From Betaproteobacteria bacterium (GTDB taxonomy: Bacteria; Pseudomonadota; Gammaproteobacteria; Burkholderiales; SG8-39), in contig SHXL01000164.1 in the NCBI GenBank assembly GCA_009693345.1, positions 1-6,212 on the forward strand: a stretch of 6,212 bases of DNA. Direction: 5' to 3'. The position numbers and the translations under genes were made by a program. Positions 1-5,591 of this stretch are shown here, piece by piece (position 1 is the stretch's first letter; each line of letters opens with the position of its first letter). Under the pieces are notes generated by a model. The model was not told the origin of the DNA, made no database searches, and worked only from the letters and a program-made list of their open reading frames with translations.

Positions 1-304
1 CGTAATCGTTGCCGACCCGGATCATGCGACAGCCCGGAACCGGCAGGTGCCACTCGTGCCCGATGTAGCCGCTGCTGTCCGGGGCCCGATGGGCGTACTG
101 GCAGGTCTCACAGACCAACGTCGGTGGCGAAATGACCGACGGATAGCCAGCCTCCTTCGCATAGGCGTCGTCCACATAAAGGAGATTTGCGTCCCCCATG
201 GCGAGGGCGAAGTAGCGGATCGAGGCCCGGCCCAGCTCCTCATGCGCCGGATAGTGCACTTCGCGGCCGATCCAGACCCTTAGCTCGTCGGTCAGCAGGG
301 CCAT
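1..304 (-). CDS. FAS1-like / MaoC N-terminal hot-dog dehydratase, 3' end cut by window edge
   Basis: The first 101 residues of a protein whose C-terminus lies beyond position 1. The N-terminus begins MALLTDELRVWIGREV. A hydratase-type segment follows at residues 30-49 (RYFALAMGDANLLYVDDAYA, with the G-D-x-N core), then PSVISPPTL at 55-63. This order is typical of the FAS1-like dehydratase (MaoC_dehydrat_N) family, whose members hydrate or dehydrate enoyl-CoA thioesters in the cytoplasm. The usual histidine a few residues after the G-D-x-N core is not obvious here (LLYVD), as is common in N-terminal half-domains that pair with a catalytic C-terminal hot dog. The ATG lies 4 nt after the TGA of the Rid gene, so the two are probably co-transcribed. 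The fold is clear; the exact substrate is unknown. Confidence 0.8.
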   Translation of the reverse strand, partial: MALLTDELRVWIGREVHYPAHEELGRASIRYFALAMGDANLLYVDDAYAKEAGYPSVISPPTLVCETCQYAHRAPDSSGYIGHEWHLPVPGCRMIRVGNDY

Positions 305-308
305 GCGG

Positions 309-1439
309 TCACTCCAAGAAGGCCAACGAATCGACTTCGATCTGCATCTCCGGGCGCACGAGCGCCTCGCTGATGAGGCCGGTGGAGGCCGGCAGCGGAT
401 CGCGAAACAGCTTGCCGCGCACCCCCGAGACCTCGCGGTAACGCGCGAGCGAAGCCGGCGTTACGTACTCGATCGTCTTGACCAGGTTCTGGGTTTCCCC
501 ACCGGCGGCTTGGATCAGCTTCAGGATGTTCCCGTAGATGTACTCCGCCTGCGCGACCACGTCGCCTTCGTGCAAAACTCGCCCCGTTGCCGGGTCGATC
601 GAGCCCTGTCCGGAAATGTAGAGCAGCTTGCCGGCACGCACCGCGGGGCTATACGTCAGCTTATCGTAGCGCGTCCAGCCGGGGTTCACTGCCACTGGCG
701 TCTCGCGCGTGGCAGTGAAGTCGCACTGGATGAGCGCTTGGGGATGCAGCAGCCGCGGCATCACGACGCCGACGGCCGCGGGAAACACCGGCCCGAGCCG
801 CTCCTGGCGCACGCGGGCGGTGTCATTGTAGGCGCCGAGCGCCGCCGGGGTAATGTACTCGGCCGTCTTCACCACGCGGTCCAGGCCAAGACCGAGTGCG
901 GAAAGAATGCGGGCCGCACGGTCGTAGATGGCGTGCGTCTGCGCCACTACGTCACCGGCGCCCACGATGTTCCCTTGGTCGTCCACGGGCTGGATGGACG
1001 GCAGGAAGACCGCGCCCGGGGGCGCGCCGCGCGCGGCCGTTGCCGTGACCTCGATCTCGATCAAGGCGTCCGGACGTAGCAGGCTCTTCACCGGCACGGT
1101 GTTCACAACCGGCTTGTGCTTGCCGAACACTTCGGTGCGCACGCCGGCTGCTTCAGTGTAGCGCTCGATGCCTTCCGGGCGAACGTATTCCACGATCCGA
1201 GCGACGTCGCCGTACCCGAGGCCGCCGCCCTCGAGGATCGCGCCGATCTTGGCGTAAACCGTGCGCACCTGGTCGGCCATGCCGCCGCGCACCACGATGC
1301 GCTTGACAGCCGCATCGTACTCGGACGCGGTATGCCCCGAAAGATAGGTCCCCGAGGGGGTCTTCAATCCTAAGGAAAACGAATAGCGCTTGTATTCGTA
1401 CCAGGGAAAACGGTCCAGGTGGATAGCGGTAATAGTCAT
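309..1439 (-). CDS. Protein with three tandem Rid (YjgF/YER057c/UK114) domains
   Basis: A 376-residue cytoplasmic protein. I read three Rid-like repeats at about residues 20-135, 140-246 and 255-376. Each has the same series of landmarks: a middle helix with VVAQ or ADQV, an EY(V/I)(R/T)P motif (84-88, 194-198, 324-328), a V-R-x-E/K-L/V-F-type segment and a final R/H-P-x-x-x-I-E strand (122-128, 232-238, 362-368). Single Rid proteins are about 110-130 residues and form trimers that hydrolyse reactive imines or enamines; related subfamilies have other or unknown roles. The arginine that binds substrate in E. coli RidA (R105) appears replaced in all three repeats (N, V and T by my alignment), so canonical imine deaminase activity is doubtful. 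The ATG overlaps the upstream stop as ATGA, indicating translational coupling. Two domains with a divergent N-terminal extension is the alternative reading. Confidence 0.85.
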   Translation of the reverse strand: MTITAIHLDRFPWYEYKRYSFSLGLKTPSGTYLSGHTASEYDAAVKRIVVRGGMADQVRTVYAKIGAILEGGGLGYGDVARIVEYVRPEGIERYTEAAGVRTEVFGKHKPVVNTVPVKSLLRPDALIEIEVTATAARGAPPGAVFLPSIQPVDDQGNIVGAGDVVAQTHAIYDRAARILSALGLGLDRVVKTAEYITPAALGAYNDTARVRQERLGPVFPAAVGVVMPRLLHPQALIQCDFTATRETPVAVNPGWTRYDKLTYSPAVRAGKLLYISGQGSIDPATGRVLHEGDVVAQAEYIYGNILKLIQAAGGETQNLVKTIEYVTPASLARYREVSGVRGKLFRDPLPASTGLISEALVRPEMQIEVDSLAFLE

Positions 1440-1936
1440 GCGGGCGTGAACATCGGGATCATTTCTTCACCTCCGGTAGGCTTGAAGACCAGGCGGACCG
1501 GATCGCCGATGCGCAGGCGATCGAGGTCGCAGTCGATAAGGTTGGGCAGAACGGTGACGCCCTCTTCGAGCGTCACGTAGGCAATCGCATAAGGCGCCGC
1601 GATCTGGCGCATCATGCTGTACGAATAGATCCGGCAGCGGCCCGCGGCGATCGCCTCGGTAGCGTGGGCCACATGCACCAGGTACGACGAGCCGCCGCCC
1701 TCTGTGGGATCAACGTGGCGCACCTTCAGGCCGAGATAGTCGAGCATAGACAGTGAACCGAGGCCCGGCGCGTCCCCCGCGCAGAAGTAGCCGTCCACGT
1801 CCCTCATGTCGAGGCCCGCATCCGCAAGAGCCACTTTGGCGACCTCGGCATGGAGCTGCGCGATGGACTTCTCGAGACCCTTGCGCATCGGGTGCTCGAA
1901 ACCGCCCGCGATGCAGACCTGTCCCTTGATCGTCAT
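1436..1936 (-). CDS. In-frame fusion of a thiolase N-terminus with a DUF35 OB-fold C-terminus (deletion derivative, probably non-functional)
   Basis: A 166-residue open frame made of two unrelated pieces. Residues 1 to about 101 resemble the N-terminus of an SCP-x/acetyl-CoA acetyltransferase-type thiolase: AGGFEHP, a helix ending VALADAGLDMRDVDGY, CAGDAPG, the TEGGGSS segment and the helix HVAHATEAIAAGRC. From about residue 103 the frame resembles the C-terminus of the DUF35 OB-fold proteins usually encoded just downstream of such thiolases: IYSYS, PYAIAYVTLEEG, NLIDCD, LRIGDPVRLVF and a final MFTPA. Missing are the thiolase C-terminal half with its His and Cys catalytic residues, and the DUF35 zinc ribbon. 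A full thiolase is about 380-400 residues and DUF35 about 130-140, so roughly 1 kb would have been lost. AGGTG lies a few bases before the ATG. The stop overlaps the Rid start (ATGA). A stable small protein is possible, thiolase activity is not. Confidence 0.75.
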   Translation of the reverse strand: MTIKGQVCIAGGFEHPMRKGLEKSIAQLHAEVAKVALADAGLDMRDVDGYFCAGDAPGLGSLSMLDYLGLKVRHVDPTEGGGSSYLVHVAHATEAIAAGRCRIYSYSMMRQIAAPYAIAYVTLEEGVTVLPNLIDCDLDRLRIGDPVRLVFKPTGGEEMIPMFTPA

Positions 1937-1961
1937 ATAGCACCTGATGCCAAATTACGGC

Positions 1962-2210
1962 TCAGCCTACGCCGAGGTAGGCGTTGCGCACGTGCTCGCT
2001 CGCCGCGACCTCGGCCGTCGGGCCCGCCGCCGTGACACGGCCCTGCTCCATAACGTAGATATACGAGGCGAGCTTGAACGCGAGGCGCGCATTCTGCTCG
2101 ACAAGGAGCACCGTGACGCCGCGCGCCGCAATCGCCGTGAGCTGGCGGTACACCTCCTGCACAACCACCGGCGCGAGGCCCTGCGACACCTCGTCCGCCA
2201 TGACGAGACG
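1962..2210 (-). pseudogene. livF: LivF-type ABC transporter ATPase, C-terminal third only
   Basis: The remaining reading frame carries the end of a branched-chain amino acid ABC transporter ATPase. Visible in order are the Walker B region (RLVMADEVSQGLAPVVV), a helix EVYRQLTAIAARG, the strand VTVLLVEQNARLAF that is characteristic of LivF, then YVMEQGRV and a normal C-terminus NAYLGVG before TGA. The Walker A, Q-loop and ABC signature regions, about two thirds of a 230-240-residue LivF, are absent. Homology stops at about 2205-2210, where the minus-strand frame continues as meaningless sequence (antisense to the ACT-like fragment). The MADEVSQG stretch, in place of the usual LLDEPSLG, departs a little from consensus. 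An intact copy would have been cytoplasmic and partnered LivG/H/M. The fragment cannot hydrolyse ATP. Confidence 0.8.
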
Positions 2211-2282
2211 CGCGACCGCGAGCACACGCAGGCGATCGTCGCCGCGCTGGAAAAGAACGGGGTCAGCGCGGTGTTGCACTAA
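2205..2282 (+). pseudogene. Possible 3' end of a plus-strand gene resembling the ACT-domain tail of threonine dehydratase
   Basis: Read on the plus strand, the frame ending at TAA (2280-2282) gives ETRDREHTQAIVAAL followed by EKNGVSAVLH. This resembles the final strand-helix of the ACT-like regulatory domain at the C-terminus of catabolic or short biosynthetic threonine ammonia-lyases (pattern ETRG-x-EH-x-x-x-I-x-AL-x-x-x-GY). It is the only stretch in the window where the plus strand makes better protein sense than the minus strand. It ends one base before the stop codon of the convergent VOC gene, as an intact convergent neighbour would. The rest of the gene is missing, replaced by the livF fragment. 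The identity rests on about 25 residues and may be wrong; coincidental shadow coding is the alternative. Confidence 0.4.
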
Positions 2283-2669
2283 TCAGGCGGGGACGGAGAT
2301 CTCGACCAGGTTCAGGTCCGGGTCGCGCACGTAGACCGAGCGGATTTTCGAAGTCGCGCCGGTCTTCATGACGGGGCCTTCAATTATTCTTATGTTTTCC
2401 TGCTTTAATTTCTCTATGACTTTTTCCAGGGGCACCGAAGCGATAAAACACAGGTCTAGCGTCCCCGGCGCGGCGACATGCGCGCGCGGCGTGAACTCCC
2501 TGCCCCATTCGTGCACGTTTATTTTCTGGTTACCGAACATCAGGGCAACCCGGGTCTCTGTGGGCGTCTGGAATTTCTCGATTTTCATTCCCAGCACTTC
2601 AGAATAAAAATGCAGGCAGGAAGACAGATCCCGCGTCGTCAGCACCACGTGGTCAATGTGGTCGATCAT
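2283..2669 (-). CDS. VOC-family (glyoxalase/bleomycin resistance-like) protein
   Basis: A 128-residue single-module VOC protein. It has the family start IDHVVLTTRDLSSCLHFYSE with a putative metal-binding His7, then LGMKIE, an INVHEWG strand with a second His, the LDLCFI strand opening the second beta-alpha-beta-beta-beta unit, and the C-terminal YVRDPDLNLVEIS with a putative metal-binding Glu. VOC enzymes are cytoplasmic metal-dependent isomerases, lyases or dioxygenases. The short form resembles proteins often labelled VOC family virulence protein, so the substrate is unknown. The start chosen is the ATG overlapping the MaoC stop (ATGA); a much longer upstream frame is only open by chance across the MaoC gene. 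The middle of the gene (about 2380-2420) is markedly AT-richer than its neighbours and uses ATA, AGA and TTA codons. Confidence 0.88.
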   Translation of the reverse strand: MIDHIDHVVLTTRDLSSCLHFYSEVLGMKIEKFQTPTETRVALMFGNQKINVHEWGREFTPRAHVAAPGTLDLCFIASVPLEKVIEKLKQENIRIIEGPVMKTGATSKIRSVYVRDPDLNLVEISVPA

Positions 2670-3136
2670 GGCTTTCGCATCAGCATGCGCAGCGGGTTGT
2701 ATTCGAGCACGGTCCTGCCTTCCTGGTTGACGACCTTGTTGGCGAAACGCACCAGGCCGCGGTCGCCCTTCGAGGTCAGGCGGTCTTCGGTCACCTCGGC
2801 TTCGACGTGGATGGTGTCGCCAACCACCGTCGGACCCTTGACGTCGAGCGTGGCATTGAGGAACGCAAGCCCGGTGTCCTGCATGCTCGGCAGCAGCAGC
2901 CCTTCGGCGAAGGCATAGACCAGCGCGCCCGGCACCGGCCGGCCCTTGATGGCGCGTGACGAATCGTCGCCGGATTTTACTGCCACCGCGAACAGTTCCT
3001 CGGTCAGCCAGGTCAGGTTGACAAACGCGGCGAGGTCCGACTCCGCGATGGTGCGCCGGTGGGTGCGGAAGCGGAATCCGGGCCGCAGGTCCTCGTAATA
3101 GAAACCGCGGCCGACGATCGGAATGGGCTCGCTCAT
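2666..3136 (-). CDS. Single-domain MaoC-like hot-dog dehydratase
   Basis: A 156-residue protein with a MaoC-type hot-dog layout: FYYEDLRPGFRF near the N-terminus, the long helix region at 29-52 (TIAESDLAAFVNLTWLTE), RPVPGALVYAFAEGLL at 66-81, and GPTVVGDTIHVEAEVTE at 101-117. Members hydrate trans-enoyl-CoA or dehydrate beta-hydroxyacyl-CoA in the cytoplasm. The classical (R)-hydratase motif with G-D-x-N-x-x-H is replaced here by VNLTWLTEELF, so the usual Asp/His pair is not evident. Several acyl-dehydratase subfamilies share that, and some act on C4-C5 dicarboxyl-CoA esters such as mesaconyl-CoA. The gene starts 14 nt after the stop of a permease remnant, with no strong Shine-Dalgarno sequence, and overlaps the VOC gene by ATGA. 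Coupling to a VOC gene suggests a shared acyl-CoA route, which is inference. Confidence 0.85.
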   Translation of the reverse strand: MSEPIPIVGRGFYYEDLRPGFRFRTHRRTIAESDLAAFVNLTWLTEELFAVAVKSGDDSSRAIKGRPVPGALVYAFAEGLLLPSMQDTGLAFLNATLDVKGPTVVGDTIHVEAEVTEDRLTSKGDRGLVRFANKVVNQEGRTVLEYNPLRMLMRKP

Positions 3137-3150
3137 GGAGCAACTTTAAC

Positions 3151-3345
3151 TCAGATGAATGCCGCGACCAGCAGGCTTGCACCCGAAAGCAGCAGCAAGC
3201 CATCCATCAGCAGGCGGAAGCCGCCCGGGTCCATCTTCAGCACGAAGCGCTTGGCGATGAACGCGCCCGCCATCAGCGTGGAGCCGACGATCAGGCCCTG
3301 CGCCGCGATTTCTCAGGGCAGCGCGACGAACTTCACTGCGCGCCT
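3151..3345 (-). pseudogene. TauE/SafE (TSUP) permease remnant, C-terminus only, with in-frame stop
   Basis: The minus-strand frame ending at TGA (3151-3153) reads EIAAQGLIVGSTLMAG, AFIAKRFVLKMDPGGF, then RLLMDGLLLLSGASLL and VAAFI. This matches the last two transmembrane helices of TauE/SafE sulfite-exporter-type inner-membrane permeases: a glycine-rich helix, a positively charged loop, then a final leucine-rich helix. The frame is interrupted by TGA at 3313-3315. Upstream in the same frame is VKFVALP, which also fits the family segment before EIAAQGL, so the TGA may be a nonsense mutation rather than the boundary. The preceding six or so helices are absent because the methyltransferase gene ends at 3347. 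A full protein would have about 250 residues. No plausible start gives an intact product. Confidence 0.6.
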
Positions 3346-3346
3346 T

Positions 3347-4159
3347 TCATTGCTTCACGAACTTGAGTGTGAAGCGGTCGCTCTCGCCGATGGCGGCGTA
3401 CCTGGCGCGATCCTTGTCCTTCAGGCGCCAGGCCGGCGGCAGCGTCCAGACGCCTTCCGGATGGTCTTTCGTGTCCCTGGGATTGGCGTTTATCTCCGAG
3501 CGGCCGGCCAGCCTGAAGCCGGCCTTTTCGATGAGCGCGACGGCTTCGTCCTCGCGCACATAGCCGCTCTTCATCTGCGCTTCCTGGGTCAGGTCATTGC
3601 GCCCGCGATGGTCGACGACGCCGAGCACGCCGCCCGGCTTGAGCGCCTTGTGAAAGGCGCGCAGCGCCCCTTCGACCTCGCGGCGCTCGATCCAGTTGTG
3701 CAGATTGCGGAACGTGAGCACGAAGTCGGCGCTGCCCGGCGGCGCGATCTCGTGCAGCCCGGCGTTGAATTCCGCGACCACGACCTTGCCGTAGAGCGCC
3801 GGCTCCGCCTTCAGCCGCGCAAGCAGCTTGCGGTGGTCTTCGAGGTACTGCGGCGCGGCCAGCGCGTCGCGATCGGCGGCGATGTAGCGGCCCTTATCCC
3901 GCAGCCAGGGCGCGAGGATCTCCATGTAATAGCCGCCGCTGCCCGGCAGGATCTCGACCACCGCGCTGTCGTCCCGGATGCCGAAAAACGCCAGCGTCTC
4001 GAGCGGATGCCGGAATTCATCGCGCACGACATTGCGCGCCGTGCGATGCGGCGCTTCGATCCATTTGGAAATCGCGCCGCCATCCGACAGCTGCGTGGGC
4101 GCGCAGCCGCTTGCGGCGGCGGCCGCGAGTGCGGCGATCAACAGACTCTCGATCTTCAT
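3347..4159 (-). CDS. Exported class I SAM-dependent methyltransferase-like protein (COG4798 type)
   Basis: A 270-residue protein. Residues 1-19 form a signal peptide (MKIESLLIAALAAAAASGC). Its ASGC end resembles a lipobox, so a lipoprotein anchored at Cys19 is plausible and plain Sec export is the alternative. The Rossmann methyltransferase fold follows: motif I VVEILPGSGGYYMEILAPWL (67-86), the acidic strand YIAADRDAL (92-100), motif IV ADFVLTFRNLHNW (144-156), and KPGGVLGVVDHRG (174-186). This resembles predicted methyltransferases of the COG4798 kind, several of which carry export signals although SAM is cytoplasmic. The substrate is unknown. The start used is the ATG overlapping the previous stop (ATGA); the frame extends 39 codons further upstream, but those codons overlap the previous gene and would hide the signal peptide. 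Confidence 0.85.
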   Translation of the reverse strand: MKIESLLIAALAAAAASGCAPTQLSDGGAISKWIEAPHRTARNVVRDEFRHPLETLAFFGIRDDSAVVEILPGSGGYYMEILAPWLRDKGRYIAADRDALAAPQYLEDHRKLLARLKAEPALYGKVVVAEFNAGLHEIAPPGSADFVLTFRNLHNWIERREVEGALRAFHKALKPGGVLGVVDHRGRNDLTQEAQMKSGYVREDEAVALIEKAGFRLAGRSEINANPRDTKDHPEGVWTLPPAWRLKDKDRARYAAIGESDRFTLKFVKQ

Positions 4160-4599
4160 CTGGCCACGCAGGAAACGTCCCTGGCAGGCAGTTCTTCCAC
4201 CTTCCTGGTCGCCGCATTCACGCGCCATGCGCGATTCACGGGCTGGCGCTCGCCCTGCCCGGCGCGGGGGTTCCATTCACCGGCAGCGATCACCAGAGAT
4301 TCCCCGCCGGCGGCATGCCTGCATGCGACATCCTGCGGGGCGATCAGCGACAGGGTTTGCGCATTTTCCGCTTCAGGGATGATCAACAGGTCGTCGATCC
4401 GCAAGACGGGCTTTGTCCCTTGCGCGCCGGCGAAGCTCTGGATCCAGAGCAGCGTGCTGCCGCCGCAGGCCGTGCGCGCGTGCCAGATTACCGCCGACGC
4501 CAAACCCCGCAGGCGCCCGCCGCTTGCCTCCCTGCAATCGGCGAAAGCGCTGGAGCAGAGCAACGCAAGGGCGGCGATCACGAACAGGCGCATCTGCAT
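4156..4599 (-). CDS. Small secreted four-cysteine protein of unknown function
   Basis: I do not recognise this 147-residue protein. It begins with a clear Sec signal peptide, MQMRLFVIAALALLCSSAFA, with probable cleavage before Asp21. The mature part, about 127 residues, has exactly four cysteines (22, 45, 93, 144), suggesting two disulfides in the periplasm. Strand-like stretches include TLLWIQSF, PVLRIDDLLII and ESLVIAAGEWNP. The ATG at 4599 overlaps the stop of the Bug gene as TGATG; a GTG one codon earlier and an ATG two codons later are alternatives. The stop overlaps the methyltransferase start (ATGA). Being translationally coupled on both sides to exported proteins, it probably belongs to the same functional unit. 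Domain searches would be needed for any function. Confidence 0.75.
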   Translation of the reverse strand: MQMRLFVIAALALLCSSAFADCREASGGRLRGLASAVIWHARTACGGSTLLWIQSFAGAQGTKPVLRIDDLLIIPEAENAQTLSLIAPQDVACRHAAGGESLVIAAGEWNPRAGQGERQPVNRAWRVNAATRKVEELPARDVSCVAR

Positions 4600-5573
4600 C
4601 ACAGCGCCGGTTTGGCGCCGAGCACCTTGATGATCGCGGCAAGATGCCCGGCCTGCTCATCGATCGCCGCGCCGAATTCGGCCGGCGTGCCGGGACTGAC
4701 GAGCTGTCCGGTCGCAGTCAGGCGCCCGGCGACGACCGGGTCGGCGACCACCGCACTGACATCGGCGGCGATGCGCTCGCGCAAGGCGTCCGTGATGCCG
4801 CTGCCGCGCGCCGCGACCAAGCCGACAAGGCCGTCGAAGTTGAGATCGGAGAAACCCAGCTCCGCGACGGTTTGCAGCTCAGACAGGGCCGGGACGCGGC
4901 CGCGCGTCTGCAGCGCGAGCAGCTTGACCCGGCCCGCTTGCGCCTGCGCCCGCACGATGGCGTAGGCCGCCGAGTAGAGATGGATGCGTCCTTCAATGAG
5001 ATCGTTGAGCGCGCTCACAGGATCGCGGTAAGCTACCTTCACCATGTCGAGGCCGGCGCCCTTGAGATAGCCCGCGATGACGAGATCGGTGACGCCGGTC
5101 GCCGTCGTCCAATTGAGCTTGCCGGGCTGCGCGCGCGCCATCGCCACCAGTTCCTTGAGCGAGCCGACCTTCAGCGACGCCGGGACCGCGATCACGACCA
5201 CCGTGTTGCTGACACGGGCCACCGGCACGAGGTCGCGCGGGTCGTAAGTCATCTTCTCGAGCAGATAGGGATGGCCGACGAACGATCCGGCCGGACTGAA
5301 GAGCAGCGTATGATCGTCGCGCGCGGAGAGCACCGCATTGACCGCGACAAGGCCGTCGCCGCCCGGGCGATTCTCGACCACCGCCGGCTGGCCCCAAAGC
5401 GCGGTGAGTCGCTCGGCGAGCAGCCGCGCGCCGATATCGACGCCCGAGCCGGGCCCGAGCGGCAGGACGAACCTGACCGTGCGCTGCGGCCAGGTCTGGG
5501 CAAGCGACGGGGCGGCGTGCAGCGAAAGCACGCACAGGAAGGCAGCGGCTGCGCAGCGTACAAATTTCTGCAT
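4599..5573 (-). CDS. Bug-family (TctC-like) periplasmic solute-binding receptor
   Basis: A 324-residue extracytoplasmic binding protein of the tripartite tricarboxylate transporter class, the family greatly expanded in Bordetella and other Burkholderiales. The signal peptide ends LHAAPSLA before QTWPQ, around residue 25. The family start WPQRTVRFVLPLGPGSGVDI is followed by ARLLAERLTALWGQPAVVEN and RPGGDG (the Bug ENRPGAGG motif), then YLLEKMTYDPRDLVPVARV and PAEFGAAIDEQ near the end. Bug proteins capture small carboxylates or other solutes for a TctAB permease or for signalling. No permease gene is present here, which is normal for orphan Bugs. AAGGA lies just before the ATG. It follows the antitoxin gene by 18 nt and may share its transcript. 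Which ligand it binds cannot be told. Confidence 0.95.
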   Translation of the reverse strand: MQKFVRCAAAAFLCVLSLHAAPSLAQTWPQRTVRFVLPLGPGSGVDIGARLLAERLTALWGQPAVVENRPGGDGLVAVNAVLSARDDHTLLFSPAGSFVGHPYLLEKMTYDPRDLVPVARVSNTVVVIAVPASLKVGSLKELVAMARAQPGKLNWTTATGVTDLVIAGYLKGAGLDMVKVAYRDPVSALNDLIEGRIHLYSAAYAIVRAQAQAGRVKLLALQTRGRVPALSELQTVAELGFSDLNFDGLVGLVAARGSGITDALRERIAADVSAVVADPVVAGRLTATGQLVSPGTPAEFGAAIDEQAGHLAAIIKVLGAKPAL

Positions 5574-5591
5574 GTTCCTTACCCCCCGTTG

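Noticed and set aside
2211..2279. Extension of the LivF fragment to its first in-frame ATG at 2279
   Set aside because: Those residues show none of the ABC signature or Q-loop sequence expected before Walker B. They are antisense to the ACT-like tail, so that ATG is not a genuine LivF start.
2670..3203. N-terminal extension of the VOC frame to a 306-residue protein
   Set aside because: The extension reads through the MaoC gene in another frame and is Arg/His-rich nonsense. The ATG overlapping the MaoC stop starts exactly at the VOC fold.
4160..4276. 39-residue N-terminal extension of the methyltransferase
   Set aside because: It lies inside the preceding gene in another frame, is Arg/Gly-rich and would bury the signal peptide. 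The ATGA overlap start is far more likely.
3059..4630. Long plus-strand open frame of 523 codons across the methyltransferase region
   Set aside because: It is the antisense of the methyltransferase, the four-cysteine gene and MaoC. Its translation is Arg/Ala-rich and shows no domain, whereas the minus strand gives recognisable proteins.
5574..5591. Terminator between the antitoxin and Bug genes
   Set aside because: The 18-nt gap has no stem-loop followed by a T-run; it holds a G-run and the AAGGA ribosome-binding site instead.
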